DNA of 64,000 nucleotides from Symbiodinium kawagutii (GCA_009767595.1 VSDK01003953.1:187383-251382); one strand, 5' to 3'. Shown: positions 39,772-50,257, counted from the stretch's first letter. The notes: generated by a model from the letters alone, not told the origin. A program made the numbers and translations.

Positions 39772-42700
39772 AATAGATATAATGATTGGATACATTTGGT
39801 ATATAACAATTGGATATAATTGGTTTATATGGTTGTTGTACCACAATATATATAACACTACTGCAAACAATTCGCGCATGAATCATGAAGTTTGAAAGTA
39901 GTCTCCGACAGAAGCACAAGAGGTACACTGTAAACAAAACAGGCATGACAACAGTAACATCAGAACATATTGATTTATGGCAATTGAGCCTATAACAACA
40001 GGAAGGTCATGTAAATCTTGTGTTCCTATATTCCATATTGTTCCTGTAATCCCCCACTTTTCTATCGAATTGGAATTCCAAACGTTGGATCGGACGAGGA
40101 TCAAAATTCCAATCCTGTTGCAGAGTGTGCGACCCCCCAAGCACTCACCCACCTTTGGATGAATGATTTCATGAACCTAATCCAACCTAGAGGTTCACAG
40201 GAGGCATACCAGCAAACCACTTTCAACAAGGAAAACCATTACAAAGCACTCAAGGAAGGTAAACAAGGCATGTTCCTGTTGTGTTGTCTGTAACCGACTT
40301 CAATGACAAACCAAGTTCACAATCAGGAATTAGTCATAGAGTGGAAGAATCATCATCGATATATCGTATAGACTGAGAAGTTGATGGTGAATCTAAGAAC
40401 TATCTATTCAATCATAATTCTATTTAGATCTATCCCATCATCCGTAGCGAATCCGCCGAAGTAAACAGAGTTATTCAGCCGCTACCAGGACCTGGAACTG
40501 CGGTCATGCCTCGCACATCGCCGGGTCCATCAATGAAAGCGCCTGGCACTGGCAGACTTGGTGCCTTTGCCACCCACCGCTTACATCTGCCAACATCATG
40601 AGTTTGCCATTGAATTGATCAAAATGAGCATAGTTCAGTGATAAACCATTGAACTAATTCAACACTACTGTAGCATTAATGTTTATATTTCATGAACTAT
40701 GCTAGCTTTTCTTTGGTAAACACCATCAGTTTGATTGGTTCAACCAATGGCTGCCAAGCCATTCCCAAGCGTTGACTCTTGTTCAGCAAGCAGCGGCTGA
40801 ACCAAGCACTTGCTTTTGTCCACACCTCGGACACCCTCCAGGGGTTTCTTTTCCAAGACCAGCTCCTCAATACTGATTGCATCAAACTACCAACAGCCAT
40901 TATCAGCAATGAAACTACAGTAAGTATGAGCCATTCTTGATGATTACATTAGTTGCTATATCAGATACAGGTATGTATGTCTATATTGAGAAATATATAT
41001 TAATTACGTATACACATATGTTTATATAAATATACCTGATGCATCATGATGCTGCATGATGTTCACAACTTGTGGGTGAATGTGGGTTCTGAGGGCTATT
41101 ACCCCTTGGCATCCACAGCCCCATCCACAGTTTTGGCAGCCTGGCCTGCATGGTGGTCTCCTCATCGAGCAAAGGAACGAAGAAGCTCTCCCAAAAGCCC
41201 CATTCTCCTGGCACCAGTGTCTGCCAGTGTCATGATCTACAAGACTTCCATAATTACTTGTTCACATGACATCAGCAATCAAAGGGGATCATCAACATTG
41301 AAAAAACTCGAATCTGAGAAATCACATTGAGGTGAAAAGTTGCCAGCCACCATTGCAAATCGTGATATACCTAGGTAATCAAAGTGGGTCAAACAATAGG
41401 AAGAAGATCATAAATCCGACCAGTCATGGAAAATGTAAGTGAACATAGAAAATTCTGGAACACCAATGCATACACGACGTGTTCATATCAACGTGTATGT
41501 TCTGATATATTCATTTACACATATGCATTTGTATATTTAGACATCGCTGACGTCTACCTTTCGCCTTTGAAACAGGTCTATGACTGTAATGATATAGTAT
41601 TTAAAAACAAATAGATGTATATTTGATATATAAAGTAAGATGTCCGTATTCATCAAAACGCTTTCGCGTGGATGTGCGTGGCAAGTGCAAAAAAACGAAA
41701 ATATGTGTTTTGGATACTGTATCTTTTGTAAAAGACTGCTTGACAACAATGCAACCATAGAATCATACGGAAACTTATGGAATCTATCCAAATGTAGCAT
41801 TATAATGTACTACAATGTACTGCAATGGTTCCCCGTAGAATGGATCGCGCAGTTGAAACCAATTCTACTGTTGGAATTGCAGGTCACAACTACAGCTACT
41901 CGCAAACCTAAGTTGGTTCAACACCTCTCCCTGAGTAATCAGTATGTATGACCGATCTTTCAGTTTCATGTTAAACTGCGTAGTTGGTACAAGGCTATAC
42001 CCAAATGGTATGGTTGATCTATGATCCTTTGCAGTTCCAGTTCTGTCTGCTTGTCAGGTGGTGCGGTAGCCAGTTGATTTTGAGTTGGTGAGTTGGTGTG
42101 AGCTGGTCGGTGTTGGTTGGTGCGACCAGCCATGCGCAAGCTGCACCGACTTGAGCCCCCCGCCGTTGAACTGTTTGGACAGCGGCGTGTCCGCCGATAC
42201 TTGACGCATCCTGGGCCAGGCACTGGCTAGGCAAAGGATGCTATGCAAAGGACAAGTAATCCTGATACAGGAGGTGTAAATTGGTGATGTGAATAGAATG
42301 TAAAAATAGAAATAAACACACACACATGTATTGCATGTATCTATATATAAAGAAATATATACATAAATAAATATATATATATATATACATATACGTGTTG
42401 ATTGTAGGATTGTAGGATGCCATATGATGCCATTTGCTTTCTTTGCCGGGTACACTGTACAAGCGATGCCCACAGACAGTCCGGAAGATCTACCGAGTCG
42501 GAAACATTGCGCAGTGACTCGCTGTTCTATGAAATTGTAAAGGCAGCATCCACTCGGCATCACAAATCAGAGCCAGTTAGCCAAATGACAGGTATCAACT
42601 TTGTATGTTGCCATCGCATCGCTGGCCGTTCTCACAGAGACAGTGTCAATGGGATCTTCACTCCAATTGATAAACGTCATCCGATACTGATTTAAGCCAT

Positions 42701-43622
42701 ATTTGGGGACGGGGACCATAATCAAAGGATCATGAACCCTTTGCAACAATACTGGTACTGGAACCATTCAGTTTAATGCATTTTTAAAGTCATCAAATAT
42801 TCATATATTCACATATAAACAAATAAATATATATATTTACCACTCCTATCTATATTTAAGCCCTTCCGTTCCTTTTACCTTTCACACTCCGAACCTTTCA
42901 ACCCACTGTGTCGTTCAGATCCGGTTCATCCGATTCTCCCTCTGAGATTTCGGACTTCATCATGAAAAACATATCACTACCTCCAGGAACGGGCTGGCAA
43001 ATGGAATGGAACGTGGAAAGGCAGTACTGGCTCATGTGGAAAATTAAACGCCATCCTGATTCTAAGTGGCATGTGGAAAACCAAGTTTGCTTTTGTGCTT
43101 CTGAGATAGAACGCTGATTACTATACCATCCTGGATTTGTTGTGTTCTCAGTCTTGCTCGAAATGCAAAGTGCAGAGATGGTGATCATGATGGTGGCAAT
43201 GAAAACAGAAGTAAAACAAAAAACAATGGGTAAATGAACAATTGACTGCTTGACTTAATGAATAAATGGATGGTTGAATGAACGATTGAATGACTGACTG
43301 AATAAAGAATGACACAATGAATGCATGACGGAATATTTGAAATGAATGGGTGACTGAAAGAATGTAGAAATAAGTATAGATGAATGAAAGAACAAACACA
43401 CAAACGAACGAAGAAACAAATTAATGAATGAATGAATGAATGAATGAATGAATGAATGAATGAATGAATGAATGAATGAATGAATGAATGAAACATTGAA
43501 TCCCAATGAGATAAACAAGTGAATGAATCAATGACTTAATGAATAATTGGGTGATTGAGTGAGTGAATGAACCAATGATAATAATAATGATGATGATGAT
43601 GATGATGATTATGATGATGATT

Positions 43623-43654
<32 letters not shown>

Positions 43655-46600
43655 AATGATGATGGTGGTGGAGGTAGTGATGATACAACTGGAGAGAACA
43701 CCCGCACCACAGAGCTTGTTCCATCGCGGTCTCTAGGTAGCTGGCCGGCTTTGGGCTCCTTCATGGCATCCTCGTCCCACCTATAGCTGTAGCTGGGACC
43801 TGCAATGAGTCACCATCTACAATGTCTTGGGGAATCCCCAACCTGGAGGTGTTAGCTATCATTCATCCAAAATGAAGAATTGGAAAAACTATTGGTTGGA
43901 TGATAGATGATGGCTGGATATACACAAGTGGTGTACCAATGACTACAATGATTTATTAGGTATATCCACCAGGCCTTTCTGTAGACTTGAAGAGCAAATG
44001 ATAACATATTAGATATTTAACCGTTGGTTGATCCATACGAAAGTTTTCCTACTATAGTTGGATAGCTGCTAGTAATTGGATACAGTAGAGATCCGCAATT
44101 TGGTACAAGTAGCTGCTAGTTGATCAATCAAGTGGGAATAAAAGGTAATATAGACCTCACCATCCAAGTTGCTGACAGTTTTTTTCCGACCGTCACTCAC
44201 CTGGTGGGACTATCAACACCAGCGTTGCTACTTCATGATGCTTCCAGACGTGCTCGTCGTTGATTTATCTGAATGCTGGAAAATGTGAACCGACTTTCCC
44301 TTTTTGGATATCCAACCAGGTTCAGAAGGACATGCTCCCCGCAACAAGAAAGGCACCGAATACATCAGTTTCGATGCTCGAAGCTTTCCTTGAAACTCTC
44401 ATTGTCTCTGTGTGAATGAATTTACACAGGTGGAACGGTGGAACCCTTTCTCGACCATTGTTTTGGAGTATTGGACCAAATTTGCTGCACAAGATATCAT
44501 AAAAACACGACTGCTTGCAAACCATCAACGCCATCTTAGGCCTTGGGTACGGGTGTAGTCATCCACATGTGCGCTCAAAGAAACCATCTAAAGTGAATCT
44601 AAAGGACACAAGCTCATCACCAGCGATCAGGTAGGTTCAGAGTCACTAACACCTGGTATCATCCCACAACGGCCAACCACTACAACACTACAACAAATGG
44701 GGGGTTCTCACGGTTTATTGCTACTATAAATCTATAAATGATTAATAAACTGGATGATTTCAGAGTACCCTATGACTTGAGAAAAAATGTGGTTAATACC
44801 GGGTTCTATGATGATAGTTAATGCTTGGTTATATCATGGTTCATGATTGAATGATGGTTAGCCACTGAGCTGCCAGCTTCCTCCGCGCATCAGAACCTTT
44901 GCGAAAGACCGCAATTTCCTGCTGGATCTGCCGGGATCTGCCAACCAAATCACAGCCACAGCAGTGACCCTCTGAATGGTGGGTCATCAGCCAAGAGTAG
45001 TCATGGTTAAGAATCGGTACCAGTATGGTCCATATCATATCCAAGAGATAGTCACTGGAACTAGACCACTAACTGTGTATTTTGCAAACGTTGACTGACT
45101 TTACCTAATCAGCTAACTTTACGAAACTAACTAACCAACTTTAAGTAGGCAAGGAATTGACTAGCTGCAAACAACTGAGCCAGTCAGTAACGTTGACTAG
45201 TTAGCTAAGAAGCTGACTACATAACCGGCACATTAGATTTAACTATGCAACTAACGGCTCTTACCACACAAAGTAACTGACTAATTCACTGTAATTGTAT
45301 AGCTATAATTGATTGCACATTTTAGTATATTGTTACAATTCTAAGTAGTTAACAAAGTATCAAACTAAAACCAAAGAACTCACAATAAACTATTAAATTA
45401 TTGAACTAAAACTCCCAATAACTCACAGCAATGTTTCGGCTCCTCGGTGTGCTCGCGCGCAGAGGCAAAGGCCCACACACTCTTCCGGCCGAACTGGACC
45501 TACGGGGCCGAACTGATGGATGGGATTGATTAAGTTTGAAGGTCAATGGAGCTTGACTAAAGTTGATAGTGATTGATAGTGATCGATTGTGAGTGATAGT
45601 GGTTAGGAATGATTTCTATTTGATGGTTTGGTGAACAATGGTCATATTACAAGTGTGATATAAACATTCAATGCTTGATTCTCATCACCCATCAGCAAGA
45701 ACAAGCAAGTGTACTTAAATAGTGGTTTCTTAAGCCAACCCCCAAGTTATGTTTGCTTCACTATTGCAAGTGGTTAAAATGGCTGATTGGCCTGGGGGTA
45801 CCCCCAGCAGAAACATCCAATCATAACCAACACAGGTACCCTCGCACAGCTTGCTGAAGACCTGATTGTTGGTTGAACCACCCTGTCATAAAAAAACATG
45901 CGCGTGTGTCAACCGACCATTCAAATTTGTGAATGATTATATAAATGTGGAACAAATAACACAAATATACCCAAATAGTTTATAACATGCAACAGTAAGT
46001 CGAAAGTTGGTGAATGCTTCCATGATTGAAATTACCAACTATCAACTAGTACTGACTGTTCAAGGTTGTTCATTCGGAGCTACTTGGTCGACACCAAAGG
46101 TGGGTCATCCAGTGCGGGTGGCCTTGCTTCACTGCTGAACCACACCATATTAGCTGAATATTTTCCACTCAATTGTCTGTAAATGTTGAGTTGTTGTTCA
46201 AAACCGAAACTGCCGAAAAAAATCAGAAGTGCGAACAACACAGGGATACGGACATGGGATACGGCACAAGTATGACCTATATACTGGAAGATAAAGCAAT
46301 GTAAACCATAAGAAAATTTAGTGATATATGAACAACCGTCATACTTGTTGGTCAAAACCCAAGAAAGCAGTCATGAGAACCCCCTACAATAATCAGCCTC
46401 CGACCTGCTGAGGACGGGGCGTCAGTTGGTGTTGAAGCTTAGAGGCACTTGGGTACCCGTGCAAAGTGACTGTTCGGGGACATTCAATTTGCCAATCTGG
46501 ACCTTCGCGAAGCCTGTACCACCAAAGAAACTCAAGGACAGGGGCTTTCTATACTTCCGGACCTATCACAATCATCAACCAACCAAGGTTCTCTCAATCA

Positions 46601-49045
46601 CTTGTTTCACAAAGTCAATACAGTAGCCCTGCTCTCATCAGAATCCCAGCCATCCTCTGAAGAAGAACATGTCTTTCTGGCGGTGTTGGCTAAAACAGGA
46701 CTTTGAGTTGCACCATGCTGTGGAGCTAATCCAGGAAGCAAGATTACGATTAAGGATCATCTCCCAACCGTGATGAGATCACTCACCATCATGTATCGCT
46801 GACCAACGGTGATCGACTGCCACTTGACTGGTAGTCGCGAAAAACTAAACGGTAGTAATCCATTCATAAGCATCAAACATATTCATCCAACGTTCTTATC
46901 ACTATATAAACAAAACATGCATTCGTACATTTGCACGCTCAGTGTCAGTGTATGCAAAAAGGTACATTTATATATGTGCCAGGCCTCGCCAAACCCTCCT
47001 GCCCCCAAGATATGGTCTCCCTCCCCCTGTGGACTTGTGGTGTTGTGTTTGTTGGTGTGGGTGGCGGTTACAAAGTCTATGTAGATACTGTATTTTTCAC
47101 AAATAAGTAGTATCTATGCAGCCTATAGGTAGCAAGTAGGTAGCATATATGCAGCATCTAAGTAGCATTTATGTAGCATGTAGCATATATACTTGGGTTT
47201 TAAATGGTTTTAACATGTAGGCAATACGGAAACACGTAGTGTAGACACCAGTGCCCCAGTGCCTGCCGCAAGCCGGGGGCGTTGGGTCCGCTGTAGGCTG
47301 CGAAGGCGAAATCTCTGAGTCGCCACTCCGGTGGCTCTGGGCTTCCCCTGGAGAAACGAATCTGGTTGGTCTTTCACCACGTCGAACTACCATGAAAAAT
47401 CTGCGCAAGTCAACCATCCATTTGTTAATCACGCTTGGGAAAATATAAATGTTTGAAACCATGGACCAGAAATTGTTTCAAAAACATGTTCTGTTTATAT
47501 ACATCTCCTTGAGGTCAAAGGCTGAATATCAGACCGCACTGTAGCACCATCACCAGGCCTCTCCAGCTGCGTCAGCCGGGATCCTCGATGAACATAACCC
47601 TCATCGTCCAGCACTTCAGACCTGTCCGTCAAAGCAAGTAGTGCGACCTTTGGTTACACCTTTACTTATAAATCTAGATATCTAAATCTATATACATATA
47701 AATGAAAAAACATATATATATATATAAATAAATACATATACATACATATGTGTGTAGAGTATATGAATATATTTGTACATTTTGTTGAATGGTTAAAGGC
47801 TGCTTAAAAATGGTGAATCAAAAGGGATTACAACAAGGCAGTTGTAATTTCATAGGCAACTGGTCAAGGTCAAGAAGCTTGTGAGGAGCCAGGTGATTCA
47901 TGACTACGATAACCAAACAAATGACAACATGGACCTCGATAAGCCAAGCACAACTATTTCGGTATGAAATACGTTTATTTGCAGTTTCCGTCCCATCATG
48001 TCAGGAAACACAAATCATCAATCCACTTAGTATCGTCATACCCTACCTGCTTGTCACGCTAATCCTACTTGAGTGTCAGCTTTGTTCACTGGAACACACA
48101 CGCATTTGCCAGGGTACCAATTGCCAGGGTACCAAGTGCCAGGGTACCCATAGCCAAGTATGCCAGGGTACCAATTGCCGGTGCGTGACTGCGAAGCCCT
48201 TACAGTGATTGAATATGTCAAGGTAAAACATTGTGCAAGAATTGCAGGCAATGAAAAAACATCAATGAGACACAAATGGTATCTATCTGCGCGCATCCAC
48301 TACATGCATGCAATGCGTCAGTATTTACCACACAGGGCTCACCATATACACTGGACCGCACTGGACCATGTATGAGTGTTGGTGCACCTATTTCTTGCAG
48401 GATCGACATGGTTAGGTATCTGCGCCTTGCACATCATGATATCTAAAACAGGTCCGACATGTAGCACCCGTTGCTACTTTTGATGATCGACCAGCACGCC
48501 CGGCTCAATCTGGTTAGATCTTTGGGAATCTGCGTGGCTTGTGCGTTCAAAGCTACACATCTGCCCAACAGCTTAGCCAAACTTTGGACGAATCTCTGTC
48601 TAAAACTGCAACCAAGTTGCGATTTCCTATATAGCTGAATCCATCTGAAGACATATCAAAAATAATCACCAGTATCTCTTATCAGGTAATTATCTTTCCA
48701 ATTCTTTCCATACCTTTACAAATAGATGTAATTCATGTTGACTACATTTGAACCACTACACGCGAACTACACAAGAAGGGGTTCCAATAAATTGAGCACC
48801 CCAAACCATGTCAAACACGTGAAATCCAAACTATATCTTTGTGGTCGACCATTCGGGGTGTTCCCAATCTTCCTAAAAATATCTAAAAATGGACTTCCGG
48901 GTCTGGGAACTACCCTGGTAGGAAAACTCCTGTGGCACCCGCTGGATCGCTCTGGTACTTGACCAAACATCAGGGCTGACCGATTTGACAGCAACCAACC
49001 GTTGTGATGGATTATCTTTAGGGCATTATTCACCCAATCCTGCAT
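20583..49045 (-). CDS. Candidate 35-exon gene, about 862 codons, product unknown
   Basis: No family recognised. Exons (minus): 49034-49045 (ATG, MQDW), 48914-48957, 48468-48593, 47554-47621, 47263-47347, 46457-46548, 46095-46153, 45840-45861, 45427-45493, 44863-44937, 44357-44484, 44201-44227, 43711-43799, 42600-42686, 42431-42526, 41146-41220, 40745-40886, 40510-40586, 40153-40176, 37270-37347, 36422-36514, 35997-36032, 35855-35899, 35463-35546, 34811-34932, 34395-34431, 33473-33555, 32405-32481, 28140-28246, 27829-27908, 24291-24336, 23202-23249, 21651-21729, 20845-20904, 20583-20701 (TAA). They sum to a multiple of three and phase agrees at all junctions, though some ends were chosen for phase. 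Clear stretches: [96 protein letters not shown]. Donors after 47263, 44863, 42431, 41146 and 40510 are GC. One hydrophobic segment near the C-terminus ([16 protein letters not shown]) could be a membrane anchor. It may be two genes; weakest exons are 49034, 40153, 34395, 32405 and 21651. Confidence 0.5.
21399..21560. repeat. TA-rich intron DNA with four (TA)n runs
   Basis: ATATATATAT runs at about 21408, 21457, 21515 and shorter ones; preceded at 21337-21385 by four copies of an 11-bp ATTGACAATTT unit. Confidence 0.85.
21725..21840. repeat. 11-bp tandem repeat (ATAGGGAATCA)
   Basis: About ten copies of ATAGGGAATCA or ATAGGGAACCA in a row, abutting the acceptor of candidate exon 21651-21729. 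Confidence 0.85.
23851..24062. repeat. Two adjacent fold-back elements (family A)
   Basis: The first runs from GATGGTTTCTCAAATAGGGG at 23849 to a mirror-image TCCCTATTTGGAGAAACCA near 23948; the second from GTGTTTCTGAAAATAG at 23957 to CCCTTATTTTAAGAACCCC near 24058. Both lie in the intron between exons 23202-23249 and 24291-24336. Confidence 0.75.
24923..24989 (-). CDS. Isolated exon-like segment
   Basis: Minus strand, CAG acceptor and GTACCA donor, reading [20 protein letters not shown]. Codon use and signals look real, but phase (0 in, 1 out) does not fit between exons 27829 and 24336, so it may be an alternative exon, part of another unit, or chance. Confidence 0.35.
26041..26084. repeat. 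Perfect 21-bp palindrome, 2-nt centre
   Basis: ATTTGATTTTTGATTTTGTT continues into its exact reverse complement after AC; could extrude as a cruciform. Confidence 0.9.
26420..26825. repeat. 42-bp minisatellite, about nine to ten units, open on both strands
   Basis: Unit ACTCCTACTTTGCATGGTAT followed by TTTCTGCATTTTGGGAAAGCAA. Because 42 is a multiple of three, one plus-strand frame reads [14 protein letters not shown] per unit and one minus-strand frame reads [14 protein letters not shown] per unit without stops. The right-hand units are almost identical, the left-hand ones decayed. Confidence 0.9.
26925..27100. repeat. GTTGCTGTTGGTGATTGTTG minisatellite
   Basis: About six copies of a 24-bp unit with point changes. 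Confidence 0.85.
27100..27440. repeat. Tandem block of about 122 bp, two full copies and a decayed third
   Basis: Each copy has a G-run and C-run (GGGGGGG...CCCCCCC), then ATGCGTAACAAGAGATGA and ATGATACATGATGATCTG. Confidence 0.85.
27527..27536. other. Assembly gap (10 N)
   Basis: Placed at the left edge of an AAAGCAGA octamer tract (27537-27665), so the true tract is probably longer. Confidence 0.99.
28633..31870 (-). pseudogene. Decayed P-loop NTPase gene of mobile-element type
   Basis: A near-continuous minus-strand coding region broken by stops and frameshifts. Pieces in order: [20 protein letters not shown] and [19 protein letters not shown] then TAG (about 31.8-31.6 kb); a serine/glutamate then QEPN-rich segment (31.5-31.4 kb); a coiled-coil-like [18 protein letters not shown] then [26 protein letters not shown] (31.4-31.2 kb); [20 protein letters not shown] (about 30.45 kb); Walker [12 protein letters not shown] (about 29735-29765); Walker B-like [18 protein letters not shown] (about 29.6 kb); [20 protein letters not shown] (29.35 kb); [37 protein letters not shown] and a final TAG near 28633. 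It has at least two in-frame stops and several shifts. Lack of introns contrasts with every neighbour, which points to a retrocopy or mobile gene inserted in an intron. Part of 30.65-31.2 kb shows no coding and may be a later insertion. Function beyond a P-loop ATPase is not known to me. Confidence 0.72.
32074..32146. repeat. 27-bp inverted repeat with one mismatch, 19-nt loop
   Basis: Left arm 32074-32100 (TGAAACCAAGAACCAAGAAC...), right arm 32120-32146. Flanks carry imperfect copies of GGGATGTACCSGTATG, so a short element may be present. Confidence 0.85.
32848..32985. repeat. Fold-back element (family A)
   Basis: Starts GGTGGTTTCTAAAAATTAGC and ends GGCTAACCCTATTTTGAAAA; lies between candidate exons 32405 and 33473. 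Confidence 0.65.
33200..33305. repeat. Fold-back element (family A)
   Basis: Starts ATGTTTCTCGAAATAGGGTA and ends GGGGTCCTCAAACTGGCTTG followed by AGCAACCA. Confidence 0.65.
33784..33862. repeat. 24-bp inverted repeat with one mismatch
   Basis: Arms 33784-33807 (TCATCCAGAACTGTGGTGCC...) and 33839-33862 enclose a 31-nt loop. Confidence 0.85.
34811..37347 (-). CDS. Best-supported core of the 35-exon gene (six consecutive phase-0 exons)
   Basis: Listed separately because its support is independent of the long model. Exons 37270-37347 ([20 protein letters not shown]), 36422-36514 ([20 protein letters not shown]), 35997-36032 ([12 protein letters not shown]), 35855-35899 ([15 protein letters not shown]), 35463-35546 ([17 protein letters not shown]) and 34811-34932 ([20 protein letters not shown]) all begin and end between codons, up to a phase-2 end at 34811. 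Acceptors are AG and donors GT (GTAGCA, GTGTTT, GTAACG, GTACGG, GTTTTT, GTACAT). Product not recognised; no membrane segment or catalytic motif is evident. Confidence 0.78.
37400..38050. repeat. Extended TA-rich tract
   Basis: About 500 bases of ATATATA/TACATA text (37410-37880), with a second run at 37985-38045. Y/I/H-rich frames on either strand are artefacts. Confidence 0.9.
38168..38222. repeat. 19-bp perfect inverted repeat with direct TTTGAATC copies
   Basis: Arms 38168-38186 (ACAAGTAGTTCTTTGAATC) and 38204-38222, loop 17 nt; TTTGAATC occurs five times in 38180-38250. Confidence 0.85.
38390..39660. repeat. Heavily decayed array of a motif near AATAGGCCATAATTAAAT
   Basis: From about 38730 to 39660 words such as AAATAGGC, GGCATAATTA, TAGACCAT and GGTTATAAGGCATAATTA recur every 20-30 bases. 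From about 38390 to 38640 the complementary words (TAGTCATGCTCTATT, ACCTATTTAATAATATCC) appear, as if the array flips orientation. No coding is seen from 37.35 to 40.15 kb. Confidence 0.6.
39730..39785. repeat. TA dinucleotide tract
   Basis: ATATATATATATGTATATATATATATAT run in intron DNA, shown here only by its repeating unit. Confidence 0.85.
40510..44484 (-). CDS. Second well-supported block of the 35-exon gene
   Basis: Exons 44357-44484 ([20 protein letters not shown]), 44201-44227 (TLVLIVPP; classical GTGAGT donor), 43711-43799 ([18 protein letters not shown]), 42600-42686 ([18 protein letters not shown]), 42431-42526 ([19 protein letters not shown]), 41146-41220 ([20 protein letters not shown]), 40745-40886 ([18 protein letters not shown]) and 40510-40586. 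Phases chain 1, 1, 0, 0, 0, 0, 1, 0. The last exon is ambiguous: the phase-consistent frame reads [20 protein letters not shown] and could end in a TGA just past a GC donor, while another frame of the same DNA gives [19 protein letters not shown] and a TGA at 40475. If the latter is right, a gene ends here and the block at 34.8-37.3 kb belongs to another gene. Confidence 0.68.
42055..42235 (-). other. GC-rich segment open in all three minus frames
   Basis: Acceptor-like CTAG/CCAG at its upstream end. The highest GC3 frame reads [20 protein letters not shown]; another reads [20 protein letters not shown]. It ends in a TTGGTTGG/GAGTTGGT simple repeat. Exons 42431 and 41220 join in phase without it, so it is either an optional exon or intron sequence of coding origin. 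Confidence 0.3.
42908..43117 (+). pseudogene. Plus-strand coding remnant inside an intron
   Basis: An open plus-strand frame reading [20 protein letters not shown] and [20 protein letters not shown] before a TGA. Composition (W-rich, sensible residue mix) looks like real protein, yet it opposes the host gene and has no convincing start. It may be a mobile-element fragment or an antisense gene piece. Not recognised. Confidence 0.4.
43225..43570. repeat. ATGA/TGAA tetranucleotide tract
   Basis: Long near-perfect GAATGAATGAATGAAT core (43423-43492) with degenerate TGAC/TGAA flanks. Confidence 0.95.
43577..43675. repeat. ATG/GAT trinucleotide tract
   Basis: GATGATGATGATTATGATGA units adjoining the tetranucleotide tract; lies just below exon 43711-43799. 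Confidence 0.95.
45060..45420. repeat. Decayed CTAACTGACTAA-type array
   Basis: Words like ACTAACTAACCAACTTT, GTTGACTAGTTAGCTAAG and GTAACTGACTAATTCAC fill this intron stretch; no coding. Confidence 0.55.
45722..45817. repeat. Fold-back element (family A), diverged
   Basis: AGTGGTTTCTTAAGCC start and CTGGGGGTACCCCCAG core; the core is an exact 16-bp palindrome. Confidence 0.6.
46095..48957 (-). CDS. Third block of the 35-exon gene (N-terminal part)
   Basis: Exons 48914-48957 ([14 protein letters not shown]), 48468-48593 ([20 protein letters not shown]), 47554-47621 ([20 protein letters not shown]), 47263-47347, 46457-46548 ([20 protein letters not shown]) and 46095-46153 ([19 protein letters not shown]). 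Phases chain 2, 2, 1, 2, 1, 0. Exon 47263-47347 is open in two frames: the phase-consistent one is a low-complexity S/P/T-rich segment ([18 protein letters not shown]), the other reads [19 protein letters not shown]. Donors GTAGTT, GTGCTA, GTGATG, GCACTG, GTACCC and GTGTCG. Confidence 0.65.
48105..48182. repeat. 15-bp minisatellite (TGCCAGGGTACCAAT)
   Basis: Five to six units of TGCCAGGGTACCAAT. On the minus strand it reads [17 protein letters not shown] in frame after a CAG acceptor-like site, so a short repeat-bearing exon cannot be fully excluded. Confidence 0.8.
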
Positions 49046-49215
49046 CTTGGTAGTCCACCAGAGACAACGAAGAAAGAAAAAACAAAAACCTAAAAGCACT
49101 CAGAGCATCTATAAATACTTCCTGTCATGTTCTGATGTGTTGGACTATCCCTGTGATACCAAGTGTTGCCCTCATGGCATGATGTCGTACCTTGCATGTG
49201 TGCATTTTGCAGCCT

Positions 49216-50057
49216 CTAGTGGCATTTGCCAAGTTTCTCTTCAGAGTTCTTGGTGAGCATATCCTTGACCCTGGGTATGATGGCCACAAATTGCATATAC
49301 TAAGGCAAGATATTGCATATACTAAGGCAACATTTATTTTGTCTACACTATGCCATTAAATAGTTTTATCCCACACGAATTTTCCCTAAATACTCCTATA
49401 TAAATCCTGCAAAATACGCGTGAAACTTTGAATTTGTTTCAACATGTTCTTTACCTTCTGGCTCCATCTTTCTATACTCAAATAGAACTCTTCCCATGTT
49501 TTTCTTGCTGATCTGGCTTTGGCATTATGTCCCCCCTGCTTTAGCTCTTGCTTACAGTCAAGTTGTTCCCTGACTCAAGTGGAAGTCGCCATGGAAATTT
49601 AATATAAATAGATTGGAGTTTTTAGGTCCTGAGCAGGCCAAAGAATAGCCTGAAAGATAAAGGCCTTCTGAACAGTTTCCAAGAATCTTGAGCCCCTTGT
49701 TTGTCATCATCGACCATCATGAATCAAAAACCATCATCTCTCTCTCTCTGTTAATCACTGTAAATTAAATTATTGTTCATCATTGTGAAGCGAAACAACA
49801 ACACACACACGGGTAAGCAATACTCCACCAAATAGTGATCATTTTTTTGCAATAACTGCAATAACCACATAATCCAGCAATAACCACATCAAACCGCCTC
49901 ATGATGAACCTTTCTTCACTGGCGCTTGCGCTGGGCCGCCAGACGAGTGCACCATCAACTGGACATCAGGTGCTAACATGGCGCTGTCACAGCGGGTCGC
50001 CGCAAGCAGCGAACTCCAAAATTGGCAGGTTCAGCGGCTGACGATGTCGGAAGATTG
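49216..50057 (-). CDS. 3' end of an unidentified gene (two exons, stop at 49216)
   Basis: Exon 49991-50057 reads FRHRQPLNLPILEFAACGDP with an AG acceptor and GTGACA donor, ending in phase 2. Exon 49216-49270 follows in phase and reads VKDMLTKNSEEKLGKCH then TAG. The stop lies about 170 bases before the ATG of the 35-exon candidate gene, a spacing close to that between that gene's own stop (20583) and the methyltransferase start (20437). Product not recognised. Confidence 0.55.
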
Positions 50058-50257
50058 CTCAAACACGTGCTCAATGCTGATGTAGAATACTTCAATTCTT
50101 GTGTATAAAATGAAATACATATATATATATATATATATTTATTTATTCAAATATGTATACATACATATCATCTCTACATACATGATTAAGAGTTTCTCAA
50201 CCAGCCTGTTTGGAAAAATGTCATTTATGGACATAACCCACGTACAAACAAACTAAC

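Noticed and set aside
43148-43724. Minus-strand [11 protein letters not shown] and poly-histidine frames
   Set aside because: Products of the GAAT and ATG simple repeats.
45427-45493. Alternative frame [20 protein letters not shown]
   Set aside because: Higher GC3 than the chosen frame, but only the other frame ([20 protein letters not shown]) is in phase with exons on both sides. Kept as a doubt.
46426-46626. Plus-strand frame ([20 protein letters not shown])
   Set aside because: Mirror of the minus-strand exon 46457-46548, which is in phase with both neighbours.
49918-49969. Plus-strand signal-peptide-like start MMNLSSLALALGRQTSAPST before a GTGCTA donor
   Set aside because: Overlaps the minus-strand coding region at 49991-50057 closely and has no supporting plus-strand exon nearby.
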